64,000 bases of DNA from Burkholderiaceae bacterium (GTDB taxonomy: Bacteria > Pseudomonadota > Gammaproteobacteria > Burkholderiales > Burkholderiaceae): positions 23,977-87,976 of the forward strand of contig JAGWNU010000001.1 in assembly GCA_028871175.1 (NCBI GenBank), given 5' to 3'. Each line of letters starts with the position of its first letter. The first letter of the stretch is position 1. The position numbers and the translations under genes are program-made. The notes under the pieces are model-generated. The model was not told the DNA's origin and did no database searches. It was given only the letters and a program-made list of their open reading frames with translations. Below are positions 29,580 through 38,296 of the stretch, piece after piece.

Positions 29580-29594
29580 CACAGATATACTGTG
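29580..29594. promoter_or_regulatory. Dyad overlapping the -10 between gspC and gspG
   Basis: The perfect inverted repeat CACAG-ATATA-CTGTG (29580-29594) contains a -10-like TATACT (29586-29591), 33 nt before the gspG ATG. No good -35 is seen, so an activator or repressor acting here is plausible. Confidence 0.45.
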
Positions 29595-29624
29595 TTCCTT
29601 CTTCTTATTGCCGACTCTCTCGCC

Positions 29625-30095
29625 ATGATGCAAGGCCAACTTCGCTCATCTTTGCGCCAACGCGCCCTCGCCCGCGGCGCGGCGCGCGGTTTCACCCTGA
29701 TCGAAATCATGGTGGTGGTGGTGATCCTGGGCATTCTTGCCGCGCTGGTGGTGCCCAAGATCATGAGCCGCCCGGACGAGGCGCGCATCATCGCCGCCAA
29801 GCAGGACATCGCTTCCATCTCGCAGGCACTCAAGCTCTATCGACTGGACAACGGGCGTTACCCGACCACCGAGCAGGGCATTGGCGCGCTGCTCAGCAAG
29901 CCCACCACCGAACCGATCCCGAACAACTGGAAGGCAGGCGGCTATCTGGAGCGCCTGCCCAAAGACCCGTGGGGCCACCCGTACCAATACCTGAACCCGG
30001 GCGTCCGCGGCGAAGTGGACATCTTCAGCTTCGGGGCCGATGGTCAGGCCGGCGGCACGGGCAACGACGCCGACATCGGCAACTGGGACAACTGA
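29625..30095 (+). CDS. gspG: Major pseudopilin GspG
   Basis: 156 residues from the ATG at 29625 (another ATG directly follows; no clear ribosome-binding site). The prepilin-peptidase site is G22|FTLIE with Glu at +5, followed by the hydrophobic helix [20 protein letters not shown]. The globular domain has the GspG signature [29 protein letters not shown] and the Ca2+-site region [22 protein letters not shown]. It polymerises into the pseudopilus that pushes substrates through GspD. First gene of the eleven-gene plus-strand operon. Confidence 0.97.
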   Translation: MMQGQLRSSLRQRALARGAARGFTLIEIMVVVVILGILAALVVPKIMSRPDEARIIAAKQDIASISQALKLYRLDNGRYPTTEQGIGALLSKPTTEPIPNNWKAGGYLERLPKDPWGHPYQYLNPGVRGEVDIFSFGADGQAGGTGNDADIGNWDN

Positions 30096-30120
30096 GCCCA
30101 ACCCGCCCGAACCGCACATC

Positions 30121-30609
30121 ATGTCCGGCCAAGCCCGCCGTCGACAGCTTCCACGCGGCTTTACGCTGCTGGAGCTGCTTGTCGTGGTGGTCATCATCGG
30201 CATCGTGCTGGGGGTGGTGGCCGTCAACGCCACGCCCAATCCGCGCTCGCAGCTGGCGGACGACGCCCAGAAGCTGGCCCGCCTGATCGAGCTCGCGCAG
30301 GAAGAGGCCCAGCTCACCTCGCGGCCCGTGGCGTGGGAGGGCGATACGCAAGGCTGGCGCTTCTTTGAATCGACCCCCAATGGCTGGCAGCCGCTCACGC
30401 GGGACGTGCTGGCGCCTGGCCACTGGCGGCAACCGATGGATCAGGTGCAGATCGTCGCAGGAACCGCCGCGGCGCCCGGTGCGCCGCAGCGGCTGGTCTT
30501 CGGCCGCGAAGCCATCGGGTTGCCATGGCGCGTGGCGCTCACGGCGCGGGGTTCACGCGTGGATGTGGTCTCCGATGGCGGCCCCCGCGTGCTGACGGAA
30601 ACGCAATGA
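30121..30609 (+). CDS. gspH: Minor pseudopilin GspH
   Basis: 162 residues from the ATG at 30121. Cleavage at G13|FTLLE with Glu at +5, then the hydrophobic helix LLVVVVIIGIVLGVVAV. The C-terminal globular domain is small and beta-rich (WEGDTQGWRFFE, LVFGREAIGLPWRVAL), typical of GspH, a minor subunit of the pseudopilus. It follows gspG after 25 bp and ends in an ATGA overlap with gspI. Confidence 0.93.
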   Translation: MSGQARRRQLPRGFTLLELLVVVVIIGIVLGVVAVNATPNPRSQLADDAQKLARLIELAQEEAQLTSRPVAWEGDTQGWRFFESTPNGWQPLTRDVLAPGHWRQPMDQVQIVAGTAAAPGAPQRLVFGREAIGLPWRVALTARGSRVDVVSDGGPRVLTETQ

Positions 30610-30986
30610 CCCGCGCGCGTGGTTTCACCCTGCTTGAAGTGCTCGTCGCGCTGACCATCGTGGCGGTGGCACTCACCGCCACCATGCGGGCCATGGGCGG
30701 CATGACCAACGCCAGCGAATCGCTGCAGACGCGCATGATCGCGACGTGGAGCGCCGAGAACCACCTGGCTAATCTGCGCCTCGCTCACGCCTTCCCCGAC
30801 CCGGGCGCCCGCGGCTTCGCCTGCCCGCAGGGCGATACACCGCTGTGGTGCGAAGAGACCATCGCCACCACGCCCAACCCGGTATTCCGCCGCGTGGAGG
30901 TGTCGGTCTATCCGGACGCCACCAAGTCCGTCCGCCTGGCCTGGCTCGTCACCCTGCTACCCAACGATGCGCGCAATGTCTTCTGA
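30606..30986 (+). CDS. gspI: Minor pseudopilin GspI
   Basis: 126 residues; the ATG overlaps the gspH stop. A very short leader is cut at G6|FTLLEVLVALTIVAVALTA. WSAENHLANLRL is the GspI family signature after the N-terminal helix, and a small beta domain follows. GspI forms the pseudopilus tip with GspJ and GspK. It overlaps gspJ by 20 bp, so translational coupling is likely. Confidence 0.93.
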   Translation: MTRARGFTLLEVLVALTIVAVALTATMRAMGGMTNASESLQTRMIATWSAENHLANLRLAHAFPDPGARGFACPQGDTPLWCEETIATTPNPVFRRVEVSVYPDATKSVRLAWLVTLLPNDARNVF

Positions 30987-31719
30987 CCGCCCCGCCCCGG
31001 GCGGGAACCGCGGCGCGCACGGCTTCACGCTGCTGGAGCTGCTGGTGGCGATCACGCTGCTGGCCATCCTGGCCGTGATCGCCTGGCGCGGGCTGGACAG
31101 CATGACCCGCACGCACGAGGCGCTGGCCCAGCGCGACGAACGCATCGAAGCCCTCAAAACCGTCTACGCCCAGTTCGATGCCGATTGCACGCAGCTGGCC
31201 GATCCGAACACGCTGTCGCGTTCGCCCGTGGAAGTGGACGCCAACCGCGTGCTGCTGGTGCGAGATCGCCGCGACGACGGGCAGCCGCCTGCATGGCAGG
31301 TGGTGCTCTATCGCATCGTCGATGGCCGTCTCGAACGCCTGCAGAGCCCCCCCATCACCAACCGCAGCGACCTGCGGGGTGCGCTCGACACCCTGCGCCA
31401 GGGCGGCGCCAATGCGGCGCGCTATCTGCTGGCCAGCAATGTCGACGGCATCAGCGCGCGGGCCTGGGTCGAACCCGGCGGCTGGATGGACAACACAGGT
31501 GCGCTGTCGGCGGCGCTGTTTCCGGCGGGTAGCAATACGACCACGCTGACGGGCCTGCCATCGGCCTCCACGCCTGCCGCCTCCGATGTTTCGGCCAACA
31601 CCCCTGGCGTGGTGGTGCCGGCGGCCTCGGTGCGCGCGGTGGAACTAGCCCTGCTCGTGCGCATGACGCCGCAGGGCACGCCGCAGCGCTTCACGCGCAT
31701 CTGCATGACGGGGCTCTGA
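30967..31719 (+). CDS. gspJ: Minor pseudopilin GspJ
   Basis: 250 residues from the ATG at 30967, or 247 from the ATG at 30976; both lie inside the end of gspI. Cleavage at G19|FTLLELLVAITLLAILAVIAWR, with Glu at +5. WRGLDSMTRTHEAL, FDADCTQLADP and VLYRIVDGRLERLQSPP are typical of GspJ. A Thr/Ala-rich insertion (about 180-220) is longer than usual. Tip-complex subunit with GspI and GspK. Confidence 0.93.
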   Translation: MRAMSSDRPAPGGNRGAHGFTLLELLVAITLLAILAVIAWRGLDSMTRTHEALAQRDERIEALKTVYAQFDADCTQLADPNTLSRSPVEVDANRVLLVRDRRDDGQPPAWQVVLYRIVDGRLERLQSPPITNRSDLRGALDTLRQGGANAARYLLASNVDGISARAWVEPGGWMDNTGALSAALFPAGSNTTTLTGLPSASTPAASDVSANTPGVVVPAASVRAVELALLVRMTPQGTPQRFTRICMTGL

Positions 31720-31720
31720 C

Positions 31721-32791
31721 ATGGCGCGATGCTCCCGACCGCTTCGTCTCCGTGATGTGCGCCAGCGCGGCGCGGCCATCATCACCGCGCTGCTGGTGGT
31801 CACGCTGGCGGTGGTGATCGTCTCGGGCATGCTGTGGCGCCAGCAGGTGGAGATCCGCGCGGTGGAAAACCAGCGCCTGAAAGCGCAGGCCACGTGGATC
31901 GCGCGGGCAGGTATCGACTGGGCCCGCCTCATCCTGCGCGACGACCAGCGCCGCACCGGCGCCGTCGACCATCTCGGCGAGATCTGGGCGGTGCCGATCC
32001 AGGAAACCAAGCTGTCGGACTTCCTCGGCAGTTCGCTGCGCACAGACACCGCGGGCGAGGAGTCGTACCTGTCGGGCCGCATCTTCGATGCCCAGGCACG
32101 CTTCAACCTGATGAATCTGCTACGGACGCGGACGCTGGGCACGCGCACCATCGTTGCCGGTCGCGACAAAGGCGGCATCAAGGCCTACGGACTGCTGTTG
32201 CAATCGCTCAACATCGACCCGAGCCTGGCCGACGTCACGGCAAGCTATCTGGCGCAGATGCTGGGCGGCTTCCAGTCGCTCGACGCCAGCCAGGGCGGCC
32301 AGCCAGGCAGTGACGAAGGCGCGGGCAGCGGCAATGGCGGCAACGGGCCCCGCCCGCTGGATGACGTCGACAGCCTGCTGACCATCCCCGGCTACACGGC
32401 GGACATGATCGCCAAGCTGCGCCCCTACGTGATCGTCCTGCCCACCCGCACCCAGATCAACGCCAACACCGCCAGCGCCGAAGTGCTGGCCGCCGTCATC
32501 CCCAACCTGAGCCTGGACCGCGCACGCGCCCTTGTGCAGGCCCGCGACCGCGCCTACTTCCGCAACATCGGCGATGTCACCAACCAGCTGCGCGGCGTCG
32601 CACCCGGGGCCGACAGCACCGCTGCCGCCAACCTGCTCGACGTGCAGACGCACTACTTCCTGGTCTACGGCATGGCGCGCCACGAGCGTGCCCAGATCGG
32701 TGAAGTGGCGCTTGTTTCACGTGGCGATCCGGTCAACAATAATGCGACCCGTATCGTCTGGGTACGCCGCACGGACGGCATACCGCCATGA
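31721..32791 (+). CDS. gspK: Minor pseudopilin GspK
   Basis: 356 residues, starting 1 bp after the gspJ stop. The leader is cut at about G17|A18, and position +5 is Thr rather than Glu, the known peculiarity of GspK that lets it cap the pseudopilus. Then ALLVVTLAVVIVSGMLW. The large periplasmic domain includes GRIFDAQARFNLMNLL, DDVDSLLTIPGYT and LPTRTQINANTASAEVLAAV, the GspK SAM-like helical signature. About 160 bp separate it from gspL, the largest gap in the operon. Confidence 0.95.
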   Translation: MARCSRPLRLRDVRQRGAAIITALLVVTLAVVIVSGMLWRQQVEIRAVENQRLKAQATWIARAGIDWARLILRDDQRRTGAVDHLGEIWAVPIQETKLSDFLGSSLRTDTAGEESYLSGRIFDAQARFNLMNLLRTRTLGTRTIVAGRDKGGIKAYGLLLQSLNIDPSLADVTASYLAQMLGGFQSLDASQGGQPGSDEGAGSGNGGNGPRPLDDVDSLLTIPGYTADMIAKLRPYVIVLPTRTQINANTASAEVLAAVIPNLSLDRARALVQARDRAYFRNIGDVTNQLRGVAPGADSTAAANLLDVQTHYFLVYGMARHERAQIGEVALVSRGDPVNNNATRIVWVRRTDGIPP

Positions 32792-32951
32792 CGGCGCGGC
32801 CATATCCTCCAACAGGCGTAGGCGTCGCTTGTAGACAGACCCAGGCCTTCGCCGTATTGTCATCCGCATCGTTCAGCATCGCGGGTTTTGCGCGATACGG
32901 CGGCTCCGTTGGTACCTCGCATCCCAGTTCTCAAATCAATCGAGGAGCGGT

Positions 32952-34367
32952 TTGACGACCTCCCTGTACGTGCGCCTGCCGCACCGGCCCATTCAATCGC
33001 CCGAGCGCTGGTCGGCGGGCGCACTTGCCTCCGTGCCCTTCGCACTGGTGCGCGAGGAAGGCGCGCAAGGGCCCCAGCGCATCGTGCGCGAGGGCACGTC
33101 GCGCCCTGACGACCTGCCGGCAGCCGACCGCCTGATCCTGCTGCTGCCCGCCGCCGACGTGCTGCTGGTCCCCGCCAACGTGCCCCCCCTGGCCCTGCCC
33201 AAGCTGCGCCTGGCGCTGCCCAACCTGGTGGAAGACCGCCTCGTGCAGGACGCCCAGCAATGCCATATCGCCCTGGGCCCGCGCCTGACTGCCGCACCCG
33301 CACGCGGCTGGCGCGCCCGGGAACCGCAGTCGCGCGCGCTGATGGTGGCCGATCGCGCATGGGTACGCTTCATCCTCGACACCTTCGGGGCGCACAGGCA
33401 CCGCGCATGTCATCTAGTGCCTGCGCAGCTTTGCCTGCCGTTTGAAACGCCTGCGGCGCTTGCGCCTCGCGTGGAGGCCGCCACCGAGGCAGAGCGCGCC
33501 GAGCCGTCGCTCGATGCGCCTGCTGAACCCGCGGCCACGGAAGCCGCCTCGGCTGGCCTTGCGCCAGCCACCATTGCGCTCGACGCCGCACCGCCGTCCG
33601 ACCCAGACGCCCCCGCTGCCGTCGACATCACCGTACGCATCGGCCCCGCCGGTGGCTACGGCCTGCGGCTGATGCCTGCCAACGTCGCCAGCTGGCTGGC
33701 CATTGCGCCGGCCCCTGCCACGCTGATGGTGTCGCCCGCACTGCGCGAACTGGCGCCCAGCCTGTCGGCCGACCCCGCTGCCGCCGCACTCGACTGGACG
33801 GCCTGGGCTGCCGGGGCGCGCGCCGCGCTCGCGTCGGGTGAAGCCGATCTGTGCCAGTTTGATTTCGCCAACGGCGGCATGGCCAGCGTGGACTGGCGCC
33901 GCTGGCGCCTGCCGATCGCGCTGGCGGCGCTGATCGTGGTCGTGCAGCTCATCGGCATGAACGCACGCTGGCTCACGCTGCGCGCCGAGCAAAAGCGGCT
34001 CGACGCGGCCATGCGGACGCAGCTGCAAACCGCCTTCCCGAATACGCCGGTGATTCTCGACCCGCCCGCGCAGATGCGCCGCCAGGTCGAGCAGCTTCGT
34101 CTGGCGGCCGGAAAATCCGCGCCGGAAGATTTCCTGCCGCTGGCCGATCGATTTGCCCAGGCCGCCACGGGGCTTGCGCCCGATGCGCTGGTCGCGCTCG
34201 ACTACCACGGCCGCGCGCTGACCGTGACGCTCAAGGACGGCACCGACACCAGCGCCCTGCGCACTGCCGCCCGCAACGTCGGCCTGAACATGGACACCGC
34301 CGAGGCGCCACGCGGCGCAGAAGCAACCGTACCCGGCTCGCGCTGGACGGTCACCATCGCCCAATAA
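32952..34367 (+). CDS. gspL: Type II secretion platform protein GspL
   Basis: 471 residues, with a TTG start at 32952 supported by GAGGAG (32942-32947), 4 nt upstream. The N-terminal cytoplasmic actin-like domain (about 1-290) contains LILLLPAADVLLVPANVPP and LRLALPNLVEDRLVQD. An Ala/Pro-rich insertion occurs at about 155-215. One membrane helix at about 317-333 is followed by a periplasmic ferredoxin-like domain ending in SRWTVTIAQ. GspL recruits the GspE ATPase to the inner membrane and pairs with GspM. Confidence 0.93.
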   Translation: MTTSLYVRLPHRPIQSPERWSAGALASVPFALVREEGAQGPQRIVREGTSRPDDLPAADRLILLLPAADVLLVPANVPPLALPKLRLALPNLVEDRLVQDAQQCHIALGPRLTAAPARGWRAREPQSRALMVADRAWVRFILDTFGAHRHRACHLVPAQLCLPFETPAALAPRVEAATEAERAEPSLDAPAEPAATEAASAGLAPATIALDAAPPSDPDAPAAVDITVRIGPAGGYGLRLMPANVASWLAIAPAPATLMVSPALRELAPSLSADPAAAALDWTAWAAGARAALASGEADLCQFDFANGGMASVDWRRWRLPIALAALIVVVQLIGMNARWLTLRAEQKRLDAAMRTQLQTAFPNTPVILDPPAQMRRQVEQLRLAAGKSAPEDFLPLADRFAQAATGLAPDALVALDYHGRALTVTLKDGTDTSALRTAARNVGLNMDTAEAPRGAEATVPGSRWTVTIAQ

Positions 34368-34377
34368 CGACGACGCC

Positions 34378-34950
34378 ATGGCGACTTCCCCCTCCTCCGC
34401 TTCCGGCGCATCCGCCTCTCGCCGCCTGCCGCGCTTCGGCGTGCCAGACCCCGTGCGCGACGCAGCCACCACGTTCTGGATGCAGCGCGAACCTCGTGAA
34501 CGCCGCATCCTGGCTGGCGGCGGCGTGATCCTGCTGCTCGTCATCCTGTATCTCCTGCTATGGGAGCCCGCCTTCGAAGGCCAGCGCCGTATCGAAAAGG
34601 CCCTGCCGCAAATGCGTAGCCAACTGACCGAAATGGAGACGCTGGGCCAGGAAGCGCGCGGACTCTCCGCCATCGCCGCCGCCCCGGTGCCGCATGGCGC
34701 CGAGCTGCAACAGGCACTCACGACCAGCCTCAGCAACCACGGCCTGAAAGCCATGCGCATGGCCTTGTCGGGTGAGAGCGTGCAGGTGCAGCTGGATAAG
34801 GTGCCATTCGGCGCGGTGGCCGAGTGGCTGCAGGAAGTCAGGCAGGCCCAGCGCATGAAGGTGATCGACGCGAACATCAAGTACGTCGGCGCCACCGCCC
34901 TGGTCAACGTGACGGCGACGCTGCAAGGCCCCGCCGCCTCAGGCCACTGA
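34378..34950 (+). CDS. gspM: Type II secretion platform protein GspM
   Basis: 190 residues. A Ser-rich cytoplasmic tail is followed by WMQREPRERRILAGGGVILL, the typical GspM pre-helix and membrane segment (about 42-60), and then a periplasmic coiled region and small ferredoxin-like domain (VQVQLDKVPFGAVAEWL). It starts 10 bp after gspL and would dimerise with it in the inner-membrane platform. Confidence 0.92.
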   Translation: MATSPSSASGASASRRLPRFGVPDPVRDAATTFWMQREPRERRILAGGGVILLLVILYLLLWEPAFEGQRRIEKALPQMRSQLTEMETLGQEARGLSAIAAAPVPHGAELQQALTTSLSNHGLKAMRMALSGESVQVQLDKVPFGAVAEWLQEVRQAQRMKVIDANIKYVGATALVNVTATLQGPAASGH

Positions 34951-34967
34951 CGGATCGCCCCGTGCCA

Positions 34968-35810
34968 ATGGGAATCGAATCTCTGCCACCGCTGCGCATC
35001 CGCCGCCGCGCCGATGCCGACGAGCGCGCGAGCCTCGGCTGGCGCGTGCTCTGGTGTGTCGTCGCGCTGTTGGCCGTGGCGGCGACGCTGATTTCACAGT
35101 ATCCGGCCGCATGGGCCGCGGAGCGCATTGCGCAGGCCACCGGGCGGCGTGTCTTGCTGGCCGACAGCCAGGGCAGCATCTGGCATGGCAGCGCCACGCT
35201 GGCGCTCACGGCAGGCAATGGCGGCGCAGATGCGACCGTGCTGCCCGGACGGTTGTCGTGGTCGATCGACATGCTGCCCCTGCTCACCGGCACCCTGCGC
35301 GCGCACATCGCGCACGACCACGCACTGGAGCAGCCGGTCGCGCTGACGCTGACGCCAGGGCACTGGCAGGCGGAGCCCGGTGCGGTCAGGCTGCCGGCCT
35401 CGCTGCTGGAGGGCATTGGCGCGCCGTTCAATACGCTCAAGCTCGACGGCCGGCTGCGTGCGAGGTGGACGCCCCTGTCGGGCGAATTCGGACGCGGCAA
35501 GGGGCGTCCGGACACGGTCCAGGGCGCGCTGACCGTCACGCTTGAGCAGGTATCATCCAGCCTCAGCCGGGTGCGGCCGCTGGGCAGCTACCAGACCGTC
35601 GTGTCGTTTGGCGGCGCGGCCGGCGGCCCTGTGCAACTGGCACTGTCCACGCTGGCGGGGCCGCTGACGCTGCAGGGTCAGGGCACCCTCGGCCAGGGCG
35701 CACATTTTGACGGCGTGGCCAGCGCCACGCCGGCGTCGGAACCGCAATTGATCGGCCTGTTGAGCCTGCTCGGCCCGCGTGACGGGTCGCACTATCGACT
35801 ACGCTTTTGA
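34968..35810 (+). CDS. gspN: Type II secretion protein GspN
   Basis: 280 residues from the ATG at 34968 (a GTG at 34962 is possible). One N-terminal membrane helix (about 24-43, LWCVVALLAVAATLISQYPA) precedes a periplasmic beta-rich domain beginning with LLADSQGSIWHGSATLAL, a GspN signature. GspN is an optional subunit absent from many systems; its role is unclear. Its placement between gspM and gspD is the Burkholderiales arrangement. Confidence 0.9.
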   Translation: MGIESLPPLRIRRRADADERASLGWRVLWCVVALLAVAATLISQYPAAWAAERIAQATGRRVLLADSQGSIWHGSATLALTAGNGGADATVLPGRLSWSIDMLPLLTGTLRAHIAHDHALEQPVALTLTPGHWQAEPGAVRLPASLLEGIGAPFNTLKLDGRLRARWTPLSGEFGRGKGRPDTVQGALTVTLEQVSSSLSRVRPLGSYQTVVSFGGAAGGPVQLALSTLAGPLTLQGQGTLGQGAHFDGVASATPASEPQLIGLLSLLGPRDGSHYRLRF

Positions 35811-35847
35811 TTCCCAAGCCGGCGCGCGAGCCAGCGTGCCGACAACC

Positions 35848-38268
35848 ATGAACGAGACCATGCACAACGCCTCTTCCCGACTCACCGTTCGCGCCATCGT
35901 CCTGGCATGCTGCGCAACAATGGTGGCCGGCTCGATGCCCGTCTACGCTGCCCCGCCGGCATCTGCCGCGTCTAGCCAGAATGGCAATCCGGGCGATGAG
36001 GTCTCGCTCAACTTCGTCAATGCCGACCTGGATTCCGTGGTCAAGGCCGTGGGCCAGGCGACCGGGAAGAACTTCATCGTCGACCCGCGCGTCAAGGGCA
36101 CCGTCAACCTCGTCACCGAAAAGCCGGTGACGCGCGCGCAGGCGCTGGAATCGCTGGGCTCGATCCTGCGCATGCAGGGCTACGCGATTGTCGAGGGCAA
36201 CGGCTTTACCAAGGTCGTGCCCGAGGCCGACGCCAAGCTGCAGGGCTCGCCCACCTCGGTGGGCTACGCGGGCAGCCGCGGCGGCGAGCAGGTCGTCACG
36301 CAGGTCTTCCGCCTGCAGCATGAGTCGGCCAACAACCTCGTGCCGGTGCTGCGCCCGATGATCGCGCCCAACAACACGATCACCGCCTACCCGGCCAACA
36401 ACACGCTGGTCATTACCGATTACGCCGACAACCTGCGCCGCATCGGCCGCATCATCGCCTCGATCGACACCCCGGCCGCCGGCGAGACGGAGCTGATTCC
36501 GCTGAAGAACGCCGTGGCCATCGACGTGGCCGCCACGCTGCAGAAGCTGCTCGACCCGTCGGCTGGTGGCGTGGGCGGTGCGGGCGCCGGCGCCGCATTG
36601 TCCGACCCGAGCCTGCGCACTGCGATCGTGGCCGAGCCGCGCTCGAACAGCGTGATGATCCGCGCCTCGAGCGCAGCACGCCTCGCACAGGCCAAGCAAC
36701 TGATCGCCAAGCTGGATGTGCCGGCCGCACGCCCGGGCAACATCTGGGTGGTGCCGCTCAAGAACGCCAACGCGGTGCAGCTGGCGACCACCCTGCGCGC
36801 CATCGTGGCGGCCGACGCCACCCTGTCGGCATCGCAGTCCAGCGGCCCGGGCGGCCAGAGCGCCTCGCAAGGGGCCACCTCCCAGCCCGCCAGTGGCACG
36901 ACGGGCTCGCAGTCGAGCCAGAACACGCAGTCCACCAACTACGGCGGCGGTTCCGGCTCGGGCAGCGGCATGGGCAGCGGCAACTCGTCATTCCGGGCGT
37001 CGTTCGGGCAGAGCAACACGCCCACCACGGGCGGCATCATCCAGGCCGATCCGGCCACCAACGCGCTCATCATCACCGCCAGCGAACCGGTCTACCGCAA
37101 CCTGCGCGCCGTGATCGACGATCTGGACGCCCGCCGGGCGCAGGTCTACATCGAATCGATGATCGTTGAAGTCACGTCCGACAAGGCCTCGCAGCTCGGC
37201 ATCCAGTGGATGGTCGGCGCGGGTGGACCGAACACCTACGGCTTTGGCGGCACGAACTTCGGCAGTGGCGCCGGCAACATCCTGAACCTCGGGGCCATTG
37301 CCGCCACCGTAGGCACCGGCGGCATCGGCAGTACGGCCGCGCAAACCGCCATCGGCACCATCACGGGCAGCAATGTGTCCGGGCTGAATGGCGGCAACTT
37401 CGGCGTCTTCAACAAAGCCACGGGCCTCGGGGCGATCCTGTCGGCGCTCGGCTCGGACGGCTCGGTCAACGTGCTCTCCACACCCAACCTGATCACGCTG
37501 GACAACGAGGAAGCCAAGATCCTCATCGGCCAGAACGTGCCGATCACCACCGGCTCGTATGCGCAGACCGGCAGCGCGGCGTCGGTCACGCCGTTCCAGA
37601 CGTTCGATCGCAAGGACGTGGGTATCACGCTGCGCGTGAAGCCGCAGATCACCGATGGGGGGCTGGTGAAGATGCAGATCTTCCAGGAGTCGTCGGCGGT
37701 GGTGAACGGCACGCAGAACGCCGTGCAGGGGCCGACGACCAACGTGCGGTCGATCGAAACCAACGTGCTGGCCAACGACGGCCAGATCGTCGTGCTCGGT
37801 GGCCTGCTGGAAGACAACTACCAGGACGGCGAGCAGAAGGTGCCGGGCCTGGGCGACATTCCCATCCTGGGCGCGCTGTTCCGCTCCGAGACCAAGCAGC
37901 GCAAGAAGACCAACCTCCTGGTATTCCTGCGTCCGATCATCCTGCGCACGGCCGAGGCCACAGGTGCGCTGTCGGACAACCGCTACAACTACATGCGCGA
38001 CACGCAGCAGGGCTTTGTCTCGCCCAACGTGCTGCCGACCACCTCCGACAAGGACACGCCGGTGCTGCCCTCGCCCGAGACCGTGCGCCCCGCCGTCAAT
38101 TACGGCGATGTGAGCGTCGTGCCGCAAGGCACGCCGGGCGTGCAGGTGCCCCCTGGCGCCCCGATGCCGATGCCGCAGGGCACCACCCGCAGCCAGCCGC
38201 GCCTGCAGAACTTCGCGCCGCCCATCTCGGGCGGCTACGATGCCAACGCACCGCGCAACGGCGGCTGA
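35848..38268 (+). CDS. gspD: Type II secretion outer-membrane secretin GspD
   Basis: 806 residues from the ATG at 35848 (35860 is also possible). The signal peptide ends near MPVYA-AP. N-terminal N0 (LNFVNADLDSVVKAVGQATG) is followed by N1-N3 ring domains. The N3 domain carries a Gln/Ser/Gly-rich insertion at about 335-390. The C-terminal secretin domain contains VNVLSTPNLITLDNEEAKIL, GQNVPITTGSY, VGITLRVKPQITDGG and VPGLGDIPILGALFRSE. A Pro-rich tail of about 80 residues may hold the S domain; no lipobox is present. It forms the 15-mer export channel. Location after gspN instead of after gspC is noteworthy. Confidence 0.97.
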   Translation: MNETMHNASSRLTVRAIVLACCATMVAGSMPVYAAPPASAASSQNGNPGDEVSLNFVNADLDSVVKAVGQATGKNFIVDPRVKGTVNLVTEKPVTRAQALESLGSILRMQGYAIVEGNGFTKVVPEADAKLQGSPTSVGYAGSRGGEQVVTQVFRLQHESANNLVPVLRPMIAPNNTITAYPANNTLVITDYADNLRRIGRIIASIDTPAAGETELIPLKNAVAIDVAATLQKLLDPSAGGVGGAGAGAALSDPSLRTAIVAEPRSNSVMIRASSAARLAQAKQLIAKLDVPAARPGNIWVVPLKNANAVQLATTLRAIVAADATLSASQSSGPGGQSASQGATSQPASGTTGSQSSQNTQSTNYGGGSGSGSGMGSGNSSFRASFGQSNTPTTGGIIQADPATNALIITASEPVYRNLRAVIDDLDARRAQVYIESMIVEVTSDKASQLGIQWMVGAGGPNTYGFGGTNFGSGAGNILNLGAIAATVGTGGIGSTAAQTAIGTITGSNVSGLNGGNFGVFNKATGLGAILSALGSDGSVNVLSTPNLITLDNEEAKILIGQNVPITTGSYAQTGSAASVTPFQTFDRKDVGITLRVKPQITDGGLVKMQIFQESSAVVNGTQNAVQGPTTNVRSIETNVLANDGQIVVLGGLLEDNYQDGEQKVPGLGDIPILGALFRSETKQRKKTNLLVFLRPIILRTAEATGALSDNRYNYMRDTQQGFVSPNVLPTTSDKDTPVLPSPETVRPAVNYGDVSVVPQGTPGVQVPPGAPMPMPQGTTRSQPRLQNFAPPISGGYDANAPRNGG

Positions 38269-38296
38269 CGCGACGTGGGCCGCGAAGGATAGAACC

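Noticed and set aside
32792..32951. Possible extra gene between gspK and gspL
   Set aside because: Only 160 bp with no start plus motif; GAGGAG and TTG at 32952 explain the gspL start.
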